From positions 14,722-71,169 of the forward strand of contig JANQVJ010000027.1 in the NCBI GenBank assembly GCA_030730365.1: 56,448 nt of DNA, in the 5' to 3' direction. Source of the DNA: Verrucomicrobiales bacterium. Lineage in GTDB: Bacteria; Verrucomicrobiota; Verrucomicrobiia; Verrucomicrobiales; DEV007. The notes beneath the pieces are model-generated. The model made no database searches. It saw only the letters and a list, made by a program, of their open reading frames with translations, and had not been told where the DNA came from. The position numbers and the translations under genes are program-made. Numbering within the stretch: position 1 is the first letter of the stretch; each line of letters opens with the position of its first letter. Shown piece after piece: positions 42,254 through 51,339 of this stretch.

Positions 42254-43519
42254 TCAGAGCGCCTCGATCTTCACCGTGTGCGCGACCGGCTTCAGATGCG
42301 CGCGGACAGAGGCGTCGAGTTGAGCGTGCTTCGACGCGACTTTGTTCTTCAACGTCCCAAGAGCGGCGGCGAACTCGGCGTCGCTCTTCGCGTCTTCGGC
42401 AAAGAGACGGAAGTGAGTGATGAGATTCTTAATCGCGACGGTTTCGTAGGCCTGTTTCGTCCCGACAGCGCCCATGACGGAGCGGAAGTTCGCGTCGAAG
42501 GGTGTCGCAGGGAAGGCGGAGGCGAGATTGATTCCGTCCTCGAGTTGCTCGCGGGTGAACTCCATCGAGGCTCCGCCCCAGGTGACTTTCGCTTTGGCTG
42601 AGGTGAGGCCATTCACTTTCAGGGTGAGACGATTGAGGTCGTCGTTAAAAGAGGTGAAGGGCAGGATGCTCCGGGTGCTCCCGCCCTCGGTCGTACTCGC
42701 GTCAAAACAGAATGGCCAGCGGGTGCTCTCGAGTTCGACGGTGCCTGCCGTTTCGCTGACGACACGATGGCCGGACGAGGCGGTCGTTTTCTCGGCGGTT
42801 AGGTCTACGGTGATCGTTCCTATCTCGCCGTCAAGACCGAGGGCCTTGAGGAAAGCCGAGGCCATAAGGAGCTGACCCGCAGGAGCGGGGTGGAAGCCGT
42901 CGCCGCCGAAGGGTGCGTAGGTCGCCCCGAGGACCGCCTTGGATTTCGGGAGGGCTTCCATCATGCTGTCGTAGACGTTGGCAAAAGCGAGACTGTTCTC
43001 TGCGGCGAGACCTTTCGCGATGTCGCGAAGCTGAGCGAGAGTGCCGTTGTAGACCTTGCCGTCGAGATTTTTGAAAAAGTCGGGATCGACCCCGCCGGGA
43101 GATCCCACCGCGATGCGGGTAACACCGGCCGCCTTGAGCCCTTCGATGACGCGGCGCATGTTGCCCTCGTAGGCCTTGCCGATTGCTTCGTTGTAGGGCT
43201 GGTAGCTGCCGTCGTTCATGCCGTAGCAGGTTGTCGCGACATTGGGCCCAAAGACGGCGAGGTCATTGGCGAGACGATTGGCGAAACCGTCGGCGCGTTC
43301 GCCGCTCCAGCCGAACTGGAAGACCGTGATGTCCGTTCGTCCGGTGCAGGCGAGGAGGTAGGTCTCGATGTATTTTGAATAGAGCTTCTGCTCGGTGATA
43401 CTGTCGCCGATCACCGCAACGCGTGCGTTCTCGATGAGGAGTGACTTCGGGACCTGATCCTGAGCCAGGCCAAGTGTGGCCGTGAGAAAGAGTGAGAGAA
43501 AGAGCAGGGATGATTTCAT
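42254..43519 (-). CDS. Exported GDSL/SGNH-type hydrolase
   Basis: The 421-residue product has a signal peptide (about 1-19, LTATLGLAQ) and an SGNH hydrolase domain (about 30-235): Ser40 in VIGDSITEQ (block I), Gly73 in FGWSGERADG (block II), Asn102 in CYGMNDGSY (block III), and Asp207/His210 in GDGFHPA (block V). These form the catalytic set of GDSL lipases/acetylesterases. The remaining 180 residues include a beta-rich stretch and a helical tail and are not assigned. The likely role is deacylation of a glycan or lipid outside the cytoplasm. The start at 43519 is fixed by the signal peptide. Convergent with DUF1501, only six bases between stops. Confidence 0.88.
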   Translation of the reverse strand: MKSSLLFLSLFLTATLGLAQDQVPKSLLIENARVAVIGDSITEQKLYSKYIETYLLACTGRTDITVFQFGWSGERADGFANRLANDLAVFGPNVATTCYGMNDGSYQPYNEAIGKAYEGNMRRVIEGLKAAGVTRIAVGSPGGVDPDFFKNLDGKVYNGTLAQLRDIAKGLAAENSLAFANVYDSMMEALPKSKAVLGATYAPFGGDGFHPAPAGQLLMASAFLKALGLDGEIGTITVDLTAEKTTASSGHRVVSETAGTVELESTRWPFCFDASTTEGGSTRSILPFTSFNDDLNRLTLKVNGLTSAKAKVTWGGASMEFTREQLEDGINLASAFPATPFDANFRSVMGAVGTKQAYETVAIKNLITHFRLFAEDAKSDAEFAAALGTLKNKVASKHAQLDASVRAHLKPVAHTVKIEAL

Positions 43520-43657
43520 AGGAGCTTTTGGTGGACTCACTTCAACGGATTTACGCGGGGAACTCAAGCGGGAATTCCTTCCTGATGACGCAAAACGGCG
43601 GGGCGGGGGATCCTCTCTCTCGTTGCATTTTCCCATCGCGTCCGCCAAGTTCCCGGT

Positions 43658-44128
43658 ATGACTCATCGCTTCCTCTATCGCCGCCGCGTCGAGTTCGCTG
43701 ACACGGACGTGGCGGGGATCATGCATTTTTCGAATTTTTTCCGCTTCATGGAGGTGGCTGAGCATGCCTTTTACCGGTCCCTCGGCTTCTCGGTGCACCC
43801 GTTTAAACAAGGGGCCGGGGGCGACGGGCCGCATGTCGGGTGGCCGCGGGTCCAGGCCTCGGCCGACTTCCGGCTCCCGCTTCACTTCGAAGAGGAAGTC
43901 GAGATCGAGATCCTCGTTGAGGAAATCCGAACGAAGAGCGTGAAGTATTTTTTCCAGTTCTGGAAGCATCCCGACTCGCCCGCAGACCGTGTCGTCGCCG
44001 CGACCGGCCGTTTTACCGTCGTGTGCGTAATCTTCGACGCGGAAACACGCCGCATGAAAGCGGTTGCGATTCCTGACGAATGGCGCGAAAAACTGAGCGT
44101 CGCTCCGGAAGGCGCGATTCCCGCCTGA
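43658..44128 (+). CDS. Acyl-CoA thioesterase, YbgC/4-hydroxybenzoyl-CoA thioesterase-like
   Basis: The 156-residue hotdog-fold protein has the catalytic Asp17 in VEFADTDVAGIMHFSNFFRFMEVAEHAF, the standard YbgC-type motif, and a central substrate strand ASADFRLPLHFEEEVEIEI. It hydrolyses acyl- or aryl-CoA esters in the cytosol as an oligomer. It is the first of a plus-strand set with an EamA-like protein (28 bases) and a CoA ligase (33 bases), so thioester cleavage and formation are encoded in one unit, perhaps for an aromatic or fatty acid. Confidence 0.9.
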   Translation: MTHRFLYRRRVEFADTDVAGIMHFSNFFRFMEVAEHAFYRSLGFSVHPFKQGAGGDGPHVGWPRVQASADFRLPLHFEEEVEIEILVEEIRTKSVKYFFQFWKHPDSPADRVVAATGRFTVVCVIFDAETRRMKAVAIPDEWREKLSVAPEGAIPA

Positions 44129-44156
44129 ACCCTTTTTTCGTACTAAAACATTTCTG

Positions 44157-44732
44157 ATGGATCCCATGAGCAGTTATTCCTGGCTAGTCTTCGCCCTCGG
44201 CACCGTGTTGACGTGGGGCCTCTATGGCATTTTCCTCCACATGGGCCAGATGGGCATGGTCGATCCCGTGAACGGCCGTTACAAAGCCTTCCTCTTCGTG
44301 GGGGTTGCCTACTTCCTAACGGCGGTGCTCGCGCCTCTCGCGGTGCTGATGTTCAAAGGGACGGACTGGAATTTCCCCGCCAAAGGTCTCTGGCTCTCGC
44401 TTTTCGCCGGCATCCTCGGGGCGATCGGGGCGTTTTTTGTGCTCCTCGCTCTCGGCGCGGCGATCTCAGCCAAGGTGCAGAATGCCCCCGCCGTGGTCAT
44501 GTCCATCATCTTTGCGGGCGCTCCCATCGTCAATGCGATCATCTCCATCACGATGTCCCACGACTGGGGCAAAATCCGCTGGCCCTTTATCCTCGGCCTC
44601 GTCATGGCGGCGGCGGGCGGCTTTCTCGTAACGAAGTTCAAGCCCGTCCACGCGCCGCCGGCGAAGGCGGCAGAAAAGGTCGTCGCAGTCGATCCTGCTT
44701 CGGGAGCCTCATCCGATTCGCAGCGCCTCTGA
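44157..44732 (+). CDS. EamA/DMT-like membrane protein (half-size)
   Basis: The 191-residue product has five hydrophobic helices (SWLVFALGTVLTWGLYGIFL; FLFVGVAYFLTAVLAPLAVL; WLSLFAGILGAIGAFFVLLA; AVVMSIIFAGAPIVNAIISI; FILGLVMAAAGGFLVT) and a short polar tail. The spacing and the final GLVMAAAGGFLV match EamA-type transporters with one repeat only. It probably acts as a dimer, as small multidrug transporters do; the substrate is unknown. It lies between the thioesterase and the CoA ligase in a likely operon. Confidence 0.72.
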   Translation: MDPMSSYSWLVFALGTVLTWGLYGIFLHMGQMGMVDPVNGRYKAFLFVGVAYFLTAVLAPLAVLMFKGTDWNFPAKGLWLSLFAGILGAIGAFFVLLALGAAISAKVQNAPAVVMSIIFAGAPIVNAIISITMSHDWGKIRWPFILGLVMAAAGGFLVTKFKPVHAPPAKAAEKVVAVDPASGASSDSQRL

Positions 44733-44765
44733 TCGGCTCGGTCCGGCGAATCACCCCCGCCCGCC

Positions 44766-46037
44766 ATGCCTGATCGTAGCTGCATCGAAGCCCTCCAGAC
44801 CGAACGCCTCGGAGCGCTCCTCTCCGAGTTGCGCCGCGGCAATGCCTTTTACCGCGAGCGTCTCGACAAATCCGGCTTCGCTGGCGGTCCGGTGACTCTT
44901 GCCGACTTTTCGGCGCGGATGCCCTTCACTTCGAAGATGGATCTCGTCTGGGATCGCGAAGAGTTCCCTCCCTACGGCTCGAACCTGACTTATCCGATCG
45001 AGCGTTATTCGCGTTTCTGCCAGAGCAGTGGCACGACCCGGGGCCCGCTCCCCTCGCTCGACACGGCAGAGAGCTGGTCCGCGATGCTCGACTGCTGGGA
45101 CCGGGTCTACGAGGCCGCCGGAGTCATTGTCCCGGAAAAGATCTTTTTCGCCTTTTCCTTCGGGCCTTTTCTCGGATTCTGGACCGCTTTCGAATCGGCG
45201 ACGCGGCGCGGGAATCTCTCCATCCCGGGAGGCGGAATCAGCAGCAAGGCGCGGCTCCAGTCCATGGTCGCGCACGAAGTCGAAGTGCTCTGTTGCACTC
45301 CTACCTATGCGATGCGGCTCGGGGAACTCTTCGCCTCACATCACAATGACGAGACAGCGGGCTACCGGCTCAAAAAAATCATCGTCGCGGGAGAGCCAGG
45401 CGGCAGCATCCCGGCGGTTAGGGAGCGCCTTTCCGAATTGTGGAAAGGTGCCCGCATTTTTGACCACCACGGCATGACCGAGACCGGTCCCGTTACCTAC
45501 GAACATCCTGACAAGTCGCTAAGTCTCTGTGTTATCGAAGAGGCTTACTATGCTGAGGTCATTGACCGGGAGACCCACCGCGAGGTCGAACCGGGCCAGC
45601 GCGGGGAACTCGTCCTCACCACCCTGACCCGCACGGCGTGCCCTTTGCTGCGTTACCGTACCGGTGACCTCGTCGAGAAAACCTTCTTTACGCCGCCCGG
45701 CGGAGGTGAAGCGATTTTCTGCCTCGAGGGCGGAGTCCTCGGACGGGTCGACGAGATGGTCGTGATCCGCGGGGTCAATGTTTACCCCACCGCCGTGGAA
45801 AAGATCATCCGGGGATTTTCTGAAGTGGTTGAGTTCCAGGTCATCCAGACGACCCGCCAGTCCATGGCCGAACTCGAAGTCAGCATCGAAGCCGACGCCA
45901 AAGCCCGTCCCGATCTCGCTGAGCGGGTCCAGCGCGAACTGGCCGATGCGTTCACCCTGAGGATTCCGGTTCGGGTGGTGGAGGAAGGGTCGCTTCCGCG
46001 GTTCGAGTTCAAGTCGAAGCGATGGGTGAAGCAGTAA
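44766..46037 (+). CDS. Phenylacetate-CoA ligase-like AMP-forming enzyme
   Basis: The 423-residue product follows the PaaK family: the P-loop SSGTTRG at 87-93, adenylation segment FDHHGMTETGPVTYE, the late RYRTGDLVEK and GRVDEMVVIRGVNVYPTAVEKI, and a C-terminal domain that helps bind CoA. The usual SGTTG is SGTTR here. The enzyme activates an aryl- or acyl-acid to its CoA thioester via an acyl-adenylate. Together with the thioesterase it forms a small thioester-handling unit. No paa ring-oxidation genes are nearby, so phenylacetate as substrate is not supported by context. Confidence 0.87.
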   Translation: MPDRSCIEALQTERLGALLSELRRGNAFYRERLDKSGFAGGPVTLADFSARMPFTSKMDLVWDREEFPPYGSNLTYPIERYSRFCQSSGTTRGPLPSLDTAESWSAMLDCWDRVYEAAGVIVPEKIFFAFSFGPFLGFWTAFESATRRGNLSIPGGGISSKARLQSMVAHEVEVLCCTPTYAMRLGELFASHHNDETAGYRLKKIIVAGEPGGSIPAVRERLSELWKGARIFDHHGMTETGPVTYEHPDKSLSLCVIEEAYYAEVIDRETHREVEPGQRGELVLTTLTRTACPLLRYRTGDLVEKTFFTPPGGGEAIFCLEGGVLGRVDEMVVIRGVNVYPTAVEKIIRGFSEVVEFQVIQTTRQSMAELEVSIEADAKARPDLAERVQRELADAFTLRIPVRVVEEGSLPRFEFKSKRWVKQ

Positions 46038-46490
46038 GGGGCTCAACAAATGCCCGAGGAACTCTCCTACGTGAACCTCCCCCGAAAGGGTAGAGAGGCA
46101 GGGTCTACCCCGCATTTCTCATACCGCTGCTGCTGCGAGTTGCCGCCTTCGGCGCCCTGCGGGCTGCTCTGCGAGCAGGCTGTCTCCGCTTGACTTCACT
46201 TTGTTCCGTCTATCTGCCCTACGCTCCGATTCGCTCCGATTCGCTCCGGCTACGGGGACAGTTCCTCGCTGCGTCTCACGACGAAGCAGGATGAGAAATC
46301 CTGGCTAAAGCCGAGGCGCGGCGGACCCTTTTCGAACACATCGAGACCTTCTATAATCGGACTAACCTTGCAGTGGCCGTTTTTTCGCGGGAGTTCCGCC
46401 GGGATGGCTCCCCAATCGCGCCGCTCATCCGACCGTGAAATCGTGTCGATAGCACTTGAAGGAGAACCCCGGGCCGTCGAGACTTCGGGA
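46038..46490. other. 453-base stretch without a recognised gene, repeat-like
   Basis: I see no gene. The stretch has low-complexity words, including TTCGCTCCGA repeated near 46231-46250, and short hairpin-like sequences (GGATGAGAAATCC; GCGGGCTGC). It may be built from decayed interspersed repeats. A longer in-frame extension of the following ATPase gene enters its right end but has no convincing coding content. Confidence 0.4.
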
Positions 46491-47195
46491 ATGTCCGAAA
46501 GTGTGAAGTCGAGTATTGAACTGGCGGGAGTCTCCAAGTGGTATGAGTCCGGCAACGAGAGCGCCGCACCGCCGCGGCGCATCCTGGACGGGCTGGACCT
46601 CGTCGTGAACGCCGGGGAGCGTTTTGCCATTGTCGGGCCTTCGGGCTGCGGGAAGAGCACACTGCTCAACATCCTTGGCACGCTCGACGCGCCGTCCGGG
46701 GGAAAAGTGATCATTGACGGTATCGACACGAACGGGCTCGCCGAGGATGCGATTGCCCGAATCCGGTCGGAGAAGATCGGCTTCATCTTTCAAATGCATC
46801 ACCTCCTCCCGCAGTGCACCGCGCTGGAGAATGCCCTCGTCCCTACTCTCGCCCTCGCGACACGACCGGACCCCGCAGTGGCAACGGCGCGGGCGAAGAT
46901 GCTTTTCGAACGGGTCGGCCTCGCCGATAAACTCAACCGTCAGCCCGGCCAGCTCTCGGGCGGTGAACGGCAGCGGGTCGCGGTGGTGCGTGCTCTCATC
47001 AACTCGCCCCGACTCCTCCTCGCTGACGAGCCGACCGGCGCTCTCGACGAGGACAACGCGAAGCGGCTCATGGATCTGCTCGTGGAGCTGAATGACTCCG
47101 AAGGGCTCGCTTTTATCGTGGTGACCCACGATCGCATCATTGCCGAGGCCGTCGGTTCGATTCGCACGCTTAACCGCGGGAAGCTGGAGGGTTAA
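46491..47195 (+). CDS. ABC transporter ATP-binding protein, LolD/MacB-type
   Basis: The 234-residue ATPase has Walker A GPSGCGKST at 49-57, Q-loop FIFQMHHLLPQ, signature LSGGERQRVAVVRAL, Walker B LLLADEPTGALD and the H-loop histidine in VVTHD. Its size and sequence fit the LolD/MacB (type VII ABC) class, which pairs with FtsX-like permeases and works by mechanotransmission rather than transport through the membrane. The ATG at 46491 fits the LolD-length family; no extension is needed. The permease gene follows after 12 bases. Confidence 0.95.
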   Translation: MSESVKSSIELAGVSKWYESGNESAAPPRRILDGLDLVVNAGERFAIVGPSGCGKSTLLNILGTLDAPSGGKVIIDGIDTNGLAEDAIARIRSEKIGFIFQMHHLLPQCTALENALVPTLALATRPDPAVATARAKMLFERVGLADKLNRQPGQLSGGERQRVAVVRALINSPRLLLADEPTGALDEDNAKRLMDLLVELNDSEGLAFIVVTHDRIIAEAVGSIRTLNRGKLEG

Positions 47196-47207
47196 GCGAC
47201 GCCTATC

Positions 47208-50200
47208 ATGAGCTCTCTCCGCCTCATCCTTTCTTCTCTCTTTCATTACCGGTGGATCAATTTCTCGGTCCTCGCCGGGGTGGCGCTAACTTCCGCGATT
47301 CTCAGCGGCGCACTCGTCGTGGGTGACTCCGTGAAGGAAAGCCTGAGGCGGAATGCGGCGGCGCGCCTTTCGCAGATCGGCCCGGTCATGCTCGGTGGGG
47401 AGCGTTTCTTCACCTCGGCTCTGGCCGATCGCATAGCGACGGAACTGGGCGGCGATGCCGTCGCGGCTCCTGTCCTGCAGATCACAGGCACCGCGCTGAA
47501 CCGCGACGGCGGGCGCCGTGTCAATCAGGTGCAGATCCTCGGAGTCGATGATCGCTTCTGGAAACTGTCCAACAAAGGGGTCGCTCCCGAGGGCTTTGCG
47601 GACGAGCGCTGGATCGCGATCAATGCGCCACTTGCCGACCGCATCGGAGCCGAGGTTGACGACACGCTCATCGTCCGTGTTGAGCTCCCCGGAGCGCTTT
47701 CCAAAGATGCCCCGCTCTCGGGCGAGTCAGAGCAGACGACGCCTTTTACCGCCTCCGTCACCGCGGTGCTGGATGCGGAGCATTTTGGGCTCTATTCGCT
47801 GAAGGCCGAGCAGGTCCCGCCGGCGACGATCTTCCTGCGTCGCGAACGACTCGAAGCCATCCTCGAGCAGTCAGGGCGGGCGAATCTCATTCTCGGGGAC
47901 GACTCACTCGACGCAAAGGCTTTCGCCGCGGCGGCGGAAAAATCATGGGGGCTCGAGGATCTCCAGCTCAAGGTCTCGCAGGCGGACGCGACGGGGACGA
48001 GCCAGATCGTGAGTTCGCGCGTCTTTTTCGACAGCGTCATCGTCTCGGCTTTGGAAAAAGTCGCCGCGGTCAGCTCGCCCGTCCTGACTTATCTGGCGAC
48101 TGACATTGCCTCGGGTGAAAATCGCACACCCTATTCGATGGTGAGCGGGGTCGGTCCCGAACTCAACGCCATCGTCGGGAGCGAGATCACCGATGAAGAG
48201 ATCGTCCTCTCCCAGTGGCTCGCTGACGACCTCGCGGCGAAGCCGGGCGACAAGGTCACTCTGGTCTACAATGTCGTCGGAACGGGACGTGCCCTCGAAG
48301 AGCAGCGACGCACCTTCAAGGTAGTGGGGATCAAAGCCATCGGCGAGGCGGGGTGGGATCAGAGCTGGACCCCCGAATTCCCCGGGATCTTCGACGTCGA
48401 CGGCCTCGACGACTGGGAGCCCGGCATCCCTATCGATCGTGACCGCATCCGCGAAAAGGACGACGTCTTCTGGGATCAGTATAAGGCGACCCCGAAGGCT
48501 TTTGTCTCCCTCGGCGCCGCGCGCTCGATGTGGTCGAATCGCTTCGGCGACGCCACGGCGGTGCGCTTTCAATTAAAGGATACAGCCGCGCCTCTCGTCG
48601 ATCAGTTGCGCGCCAGTCTGACGCTCACCGACCTCGGGATGGCCTACCGTGACCTCCCCGCCGAGGCGAAATCGGCCGTGGCGAACTCCTTCGATTTCGG
48701 CGCGCTCTTCGCGAGCATGAGCTTTTTTCTGATCGTCGCGGCGCTCGTTCTCGCCGGTCTCGTCTTCGTCTTCGGGATCGAGCAGCGCAGCACCCAGATC
48801 GGCCTGCTCCTCGCGATGGGATTCACGAGGATGCGGGTGCGGCGTTTTTTCCTCGGCGAGGCGCTCTTTCTCTCCCTCGCCGGGGCCGTGCTCGGCCTCA
48901 TCGGTGGCTACCTCTACACCCGCCTCGCCCTCTACGGCATGTCCGGAGTCTGGCAGGACGCCGCCGCCGGGATGGAGTTCACCTACTCGCTGAAGCCGCA
49001 GACCTTGCTGATTTCTTTCTTCGTCACGATACTCGTGGCGCTTTCCGTGGTCTGGTTTGCGAGTCGGAAAGTGACCGCGATTCATCCCTCGACTCTCATC
49101 TCGGGGAGCGATGATCTTTCCCTCGGGGGTAATGCCAAAAGCCGGCGTGATGTCGTCGCTCTCGTTATCGGCGTGGCGGGTGCGTTAGGGTGTCTCTTTG
49201 CTCCCAAGGTCGAGGGCACGATGGCGGCGCAGGGACTCTTCTTCGGCGCGGGGTTTCTCATGACCGTGGCCGGGGTGGCCTTTTCCTCCATCCTCATTCG
49301 CCGCTTCCTGCGGCCGTCCGAAGTGCTGCAATCGCTCGGCGCGCTCGGGCGCCAGCACACCGTGCGCCGTCGCGGCCGCAGCCTCGCGGTGATCGGCCTG
49401 ATGGCGGCGGGTGTTTTCATGGTCACGGCGATCAATTCCTTCCGCCTCGAAGGCGAGCGAGGCGCCGAGCGTCGCAATGCCGGAACGGGCGGTTTTGCCT
49501 ATGTCGGGGAGTCGACGCTGCCTGTCTACGAGGATCTCAACGGTGAAGCAGGGCGGAAAAAATTCGGCCTCGACGGGTTTAAGGAGGAATTCACGGTGCT
49601 GCCTTTTCGGGTGAGCAACGGCGACGATGCGAGTTGTCTCAATCTCAACCGCGCCCAGCTGCCCCGAATCATGGGGGTGAACACAGGAGCGATCGCAGCG
49701 ATCAATCCCTTCACTTTTACCGGGAAAATCTCTGAGCCGAGGACGGGAGAGAGTCCGTGGCGATTGATGGGGGTGGAACATCCCGCGCTCGAAGACGGAA
49801 CGCCTCTCGTCGCCGGAATCATTGATCAGAACACCGCAATTTATGCTCTGCAAAAGGGGATCGGTGACACGGTCATTTACGAAACGGTTTCCGGACAGTC
49901 CTTTGCCGTTCTGATCTGTGGATTCCTCGAGACTTCGATTCTGCAGGGCAGCCTCGTCATCGACGAAGCGAGCTTCATCCGGTTTTTCCCCGATGCGGGC
50001 GGTTATCGCTTTTTCCTGATGGACGGAAAGGGGACAAACCTTGAACCGGTCGCGGCCCATCTCACGCGCATGTTCGGTGACCTCGGCCTCGAGATGAGGC
50101 CCGCGGCGGACCGGCTCAATGAATTTAATGCGGTGCAAAACACCTATCTCAGTATCTTTTCGACCCTCGGCGGTCTTGGGATTTTGTTAGGGACTCTCGG

Positions 50201-50522
50201 ACTCGCCATTATTGTGGGGCGCAATGTGATGGAGCGACGCGGGCAGCTCGGAGTGATGCAGGCGATGGGATTCACCCGGCGGAAGCTCGCCGGCATGGTC
50301 CTCTCGGAGCATTGGTTTCTGCATTTGTCAGGTGTTCTCATCGGGCTCGGTGCGGCGCTTCTGGCAGTGTTGCCTGAGCTGACCAAAGGCTCCTCGTCTT
50401 TGCCCTGGGGGCTCCTCGCCGGGATCAACGGAGCCGTCCTCGTCGGCGGGCTCGTCTTTTGTGCGGTTGCGGCTCGGACGGTTCTGCGTGGGAATCTGAT
50501 GGACGCAATTCGGCGGGAATGA
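47208..50522 (+). CDS. Very large FtsX-type ABC permease
   Basis: The 1104-residue product starts with a membrane helix (about 18-38), then a big extracytoplasmic domain (about 40-500), an FtsX permease segment (about 500-640; FFLIVAALVLAGLVFVFGIEQ and LSLAGAVLGLIGGYLYTRLAL), two further helices (about 660-715), a second extracytoplasmic domain (about 730-960) and a final FtsX segment (about 965-1100; AIIVGRNVMERRGQLGVMQAMG). This is the tandem FtsX layout with eight to ten helices, of lipoprotein- or antimicrobial-handling type VII systems. It pairs with the ATPase upstream, and overlaps the lipoprotein gene downstream (ATGA). A function in outer-membrane lipoprotein release or efflux cannot be chosen. 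Confidence 0.92.
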   Translation: MSSLRLILSSLFHYRWINFSVLAGVALTSAILSGALVVGDSVKESLRRNAAARLSQIGPVMLGGERFFTSALADRIATELGGDAVAAPVLQITGTALNRDGGRRVNQVQILGVDDRFWKLSNKGVAPEGFADERWIAINAPLADRIGAEVDDTLIVRVELPGALSKDAPLSGESEQTTPFTASVTAVLDAEHFGLYSLKAEQVPPATIFLRRERLEAILEQSGRANLILGDDSLDAKAFAAAAEKSWGLEDLQLKVSQADATGTSQIVSSRVFFDSVIVSALEKVAAVSSPVLTYLATDIASGENRTPYSMVSGVGPELNAIVGSEITDEEIVLSQWLADDLAAKPGDKVTLVYNVVGTGRALEEQRRTFKVVGIKAIGEAGWDQSWTPEFPGIFDVDGLDDWEPGIPIDRDRIREKDDVFWDQYKATPKAFVSLGAARSMWSNRFGDATAVRFQLKDTAAPLVDQLRASLTLTDLGMAYRDLPAEAKSAVANSFDFGALFASMSFFLIVAALVLAGLVFVFGIEQRSTQIGLLLAMGFTRMRVRRFFLGEALFLSLAGAVLGLIGGYLYTRLALYGMSGVWQDAAAGMEFTYSLKPQTLLISFFVTILVALSVVWFASRKVTAIHPSTLISGSDDLSLGGNAKSRRDVVALVIGVAGALGCLFAPKVEGTMAAQGLFFGAGFLMTVAGVAFSSILIRRFLRPSEVLQSLGALGRQHTVRRRGRSLAVIGLMAAGVFMVTAINSFRLEGERGAERRNAGTGGFAYVGESTLPVYEDLNGEAGRKKFGLDGFKEEFTVLPFRVSNGDDASCLNLNRAQLPRIMGVNTGAIAAINPFTFTGKISEPRTGESPWRLMGVEHPALEDGTPLVAGIIDQNTAIYALQKGIGDTVIYETVSGQSFAVLICGFLETSILQGSLVIDEASFIRFFPDAGGYRFFLMDGKGTNLEPVAAHLTRMFGDLGLEMRPAADRLNEFNAVQNTYLSIFSTLGGLGILLGTLGLAIIVGRNVMERRGQLGVMQAMGFTRRKLAGMVLSEHWFLHLSGVLIGLGAALLAVLPELTKGSSSLPWGLLAGINGAVLVGGLVFCAVAARTVLRGNLMDAIRRE

Positions 50523-51241
50523 AGCACGGCACTCCAGCGATGATCTTGCTTTTCTTCGCGCTTCTCGCGGCGGGTTGCCCTGGTTTCGCGAAGGAGAAAG
50601 AGGAGAAGCCGGCCTCGTCCGCCGTTTCCAAGCCGCCGGTGAATGTCCCGGCGGCGATTCTTGATATAACCAACAGCGCGGAGGGTTCCATCCCCAGCGG
50701 ATCGACGGCGACGAAGGGAAAGTGGACTATCGATGCCGGAGCCAAAAAGCTGAACGTCGCTCCTGAACCGCTCCTCGACAGTTGGCTCGAGTTCGGGCCC
50801 GAAATTCGGGAGAAAGGGGCCACCATCGTCGCGTCGGGCCGTGCGCCGGGGGAGGGGAGATTGCAGTCCCGTTTCGGCGCCGGTCTTTACGGGAAGAACG
50901 GGTTTCAACTGCGTTTCGTGCCGGCGACGCAGGAGATCGAACTGGTGCGTCGGGGAGTGGTGCTGCATCGCGAGGCCTTCGCCCACAGCGGATCGGATCT
51001 CTGTCATCTCGAGCTCTCGGTGAAAGCAGAGCGGCAGCATTGGATTGTTTCAGGTCGCGTTTGGAAAGGCGAAGAGAAGCGGCCGGGTGAGGCGGCTTTT
51101 GAATACAAGATCTTCGCGGAAGAGCTGCTTTTTCCTTTGGCCGGACGGTCCGTTCTTTTTGCCACGCCCTTCTCCGGAGAGCCCGTGTCCTTTGCCTCGG
51201 CAAAGGTGTTTTACGGGGAGTTTGTGGTGGAGGGTGAGTAG
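50519..51241 (+). CDS. Lipoprotein coupled to the ABC permease
   Basis: The 240-residue product has a lipoprotein signal with cysteine 20 in LLAAGC. The mature part looks like a single jelly-roll domain of beta-strands (WLEFGPEIREKGATIVAS; GFQLRFVPATQEIELVRRG; VSGRVWKGEEKRPGEAAFEY), comparable to lectin-like sandwiches, with no family recognised. It begins inside the permease stop (ATGA), so it belongs to the ABC operon and could be its periplasmic or outer-membrane partner. The role is not known. Confidence 0.72.
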   Translation: MKHGTPAMILLFFALLAAGCPGFAKEKEEKPASSAVSKPPVNVPAAILDITNSAEGSIPSGSTATKGKWTIDAGAKKLNVAPEPLLDSWLEFGPEIREKGATIVASGRAPGEGRLQSRFGAGLYGKNGFQLRFVPATQEIELVRRGVVLHREAFAHSGSDLCHLELSVKAERQHWIVSGRVWKGEEKRPGEAAFEYKIFAEELLFPLAGRSVLFATPFSGEPVSFASAKVFYGEFVVEGE

Positions 51242-51265
51242 GAGGCGGGAGGGCCTTGCAATTGG

Positions 51266-51301
51266 GCGGGCGGGACGCCGGACCGCGGGCGTCCCGCCCG
51301 C
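51266..51301. repeat. Perfect 14-bp inverted repeat, family E, between convergent genes
   Basis: GCGGGCGGGACGCC is followed after eight bases by its exact reverse complement. No T run follows on either strand, but it lies between the convergent lipoprotein and glycosyltransferase genes and could still stop transcription. It has no GTAG flank. Confidence 0.7.
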
Positions 51302-51339
51302 TTCACTAGCCCGACCATTGCACCGGTCCGACTGCCTGA

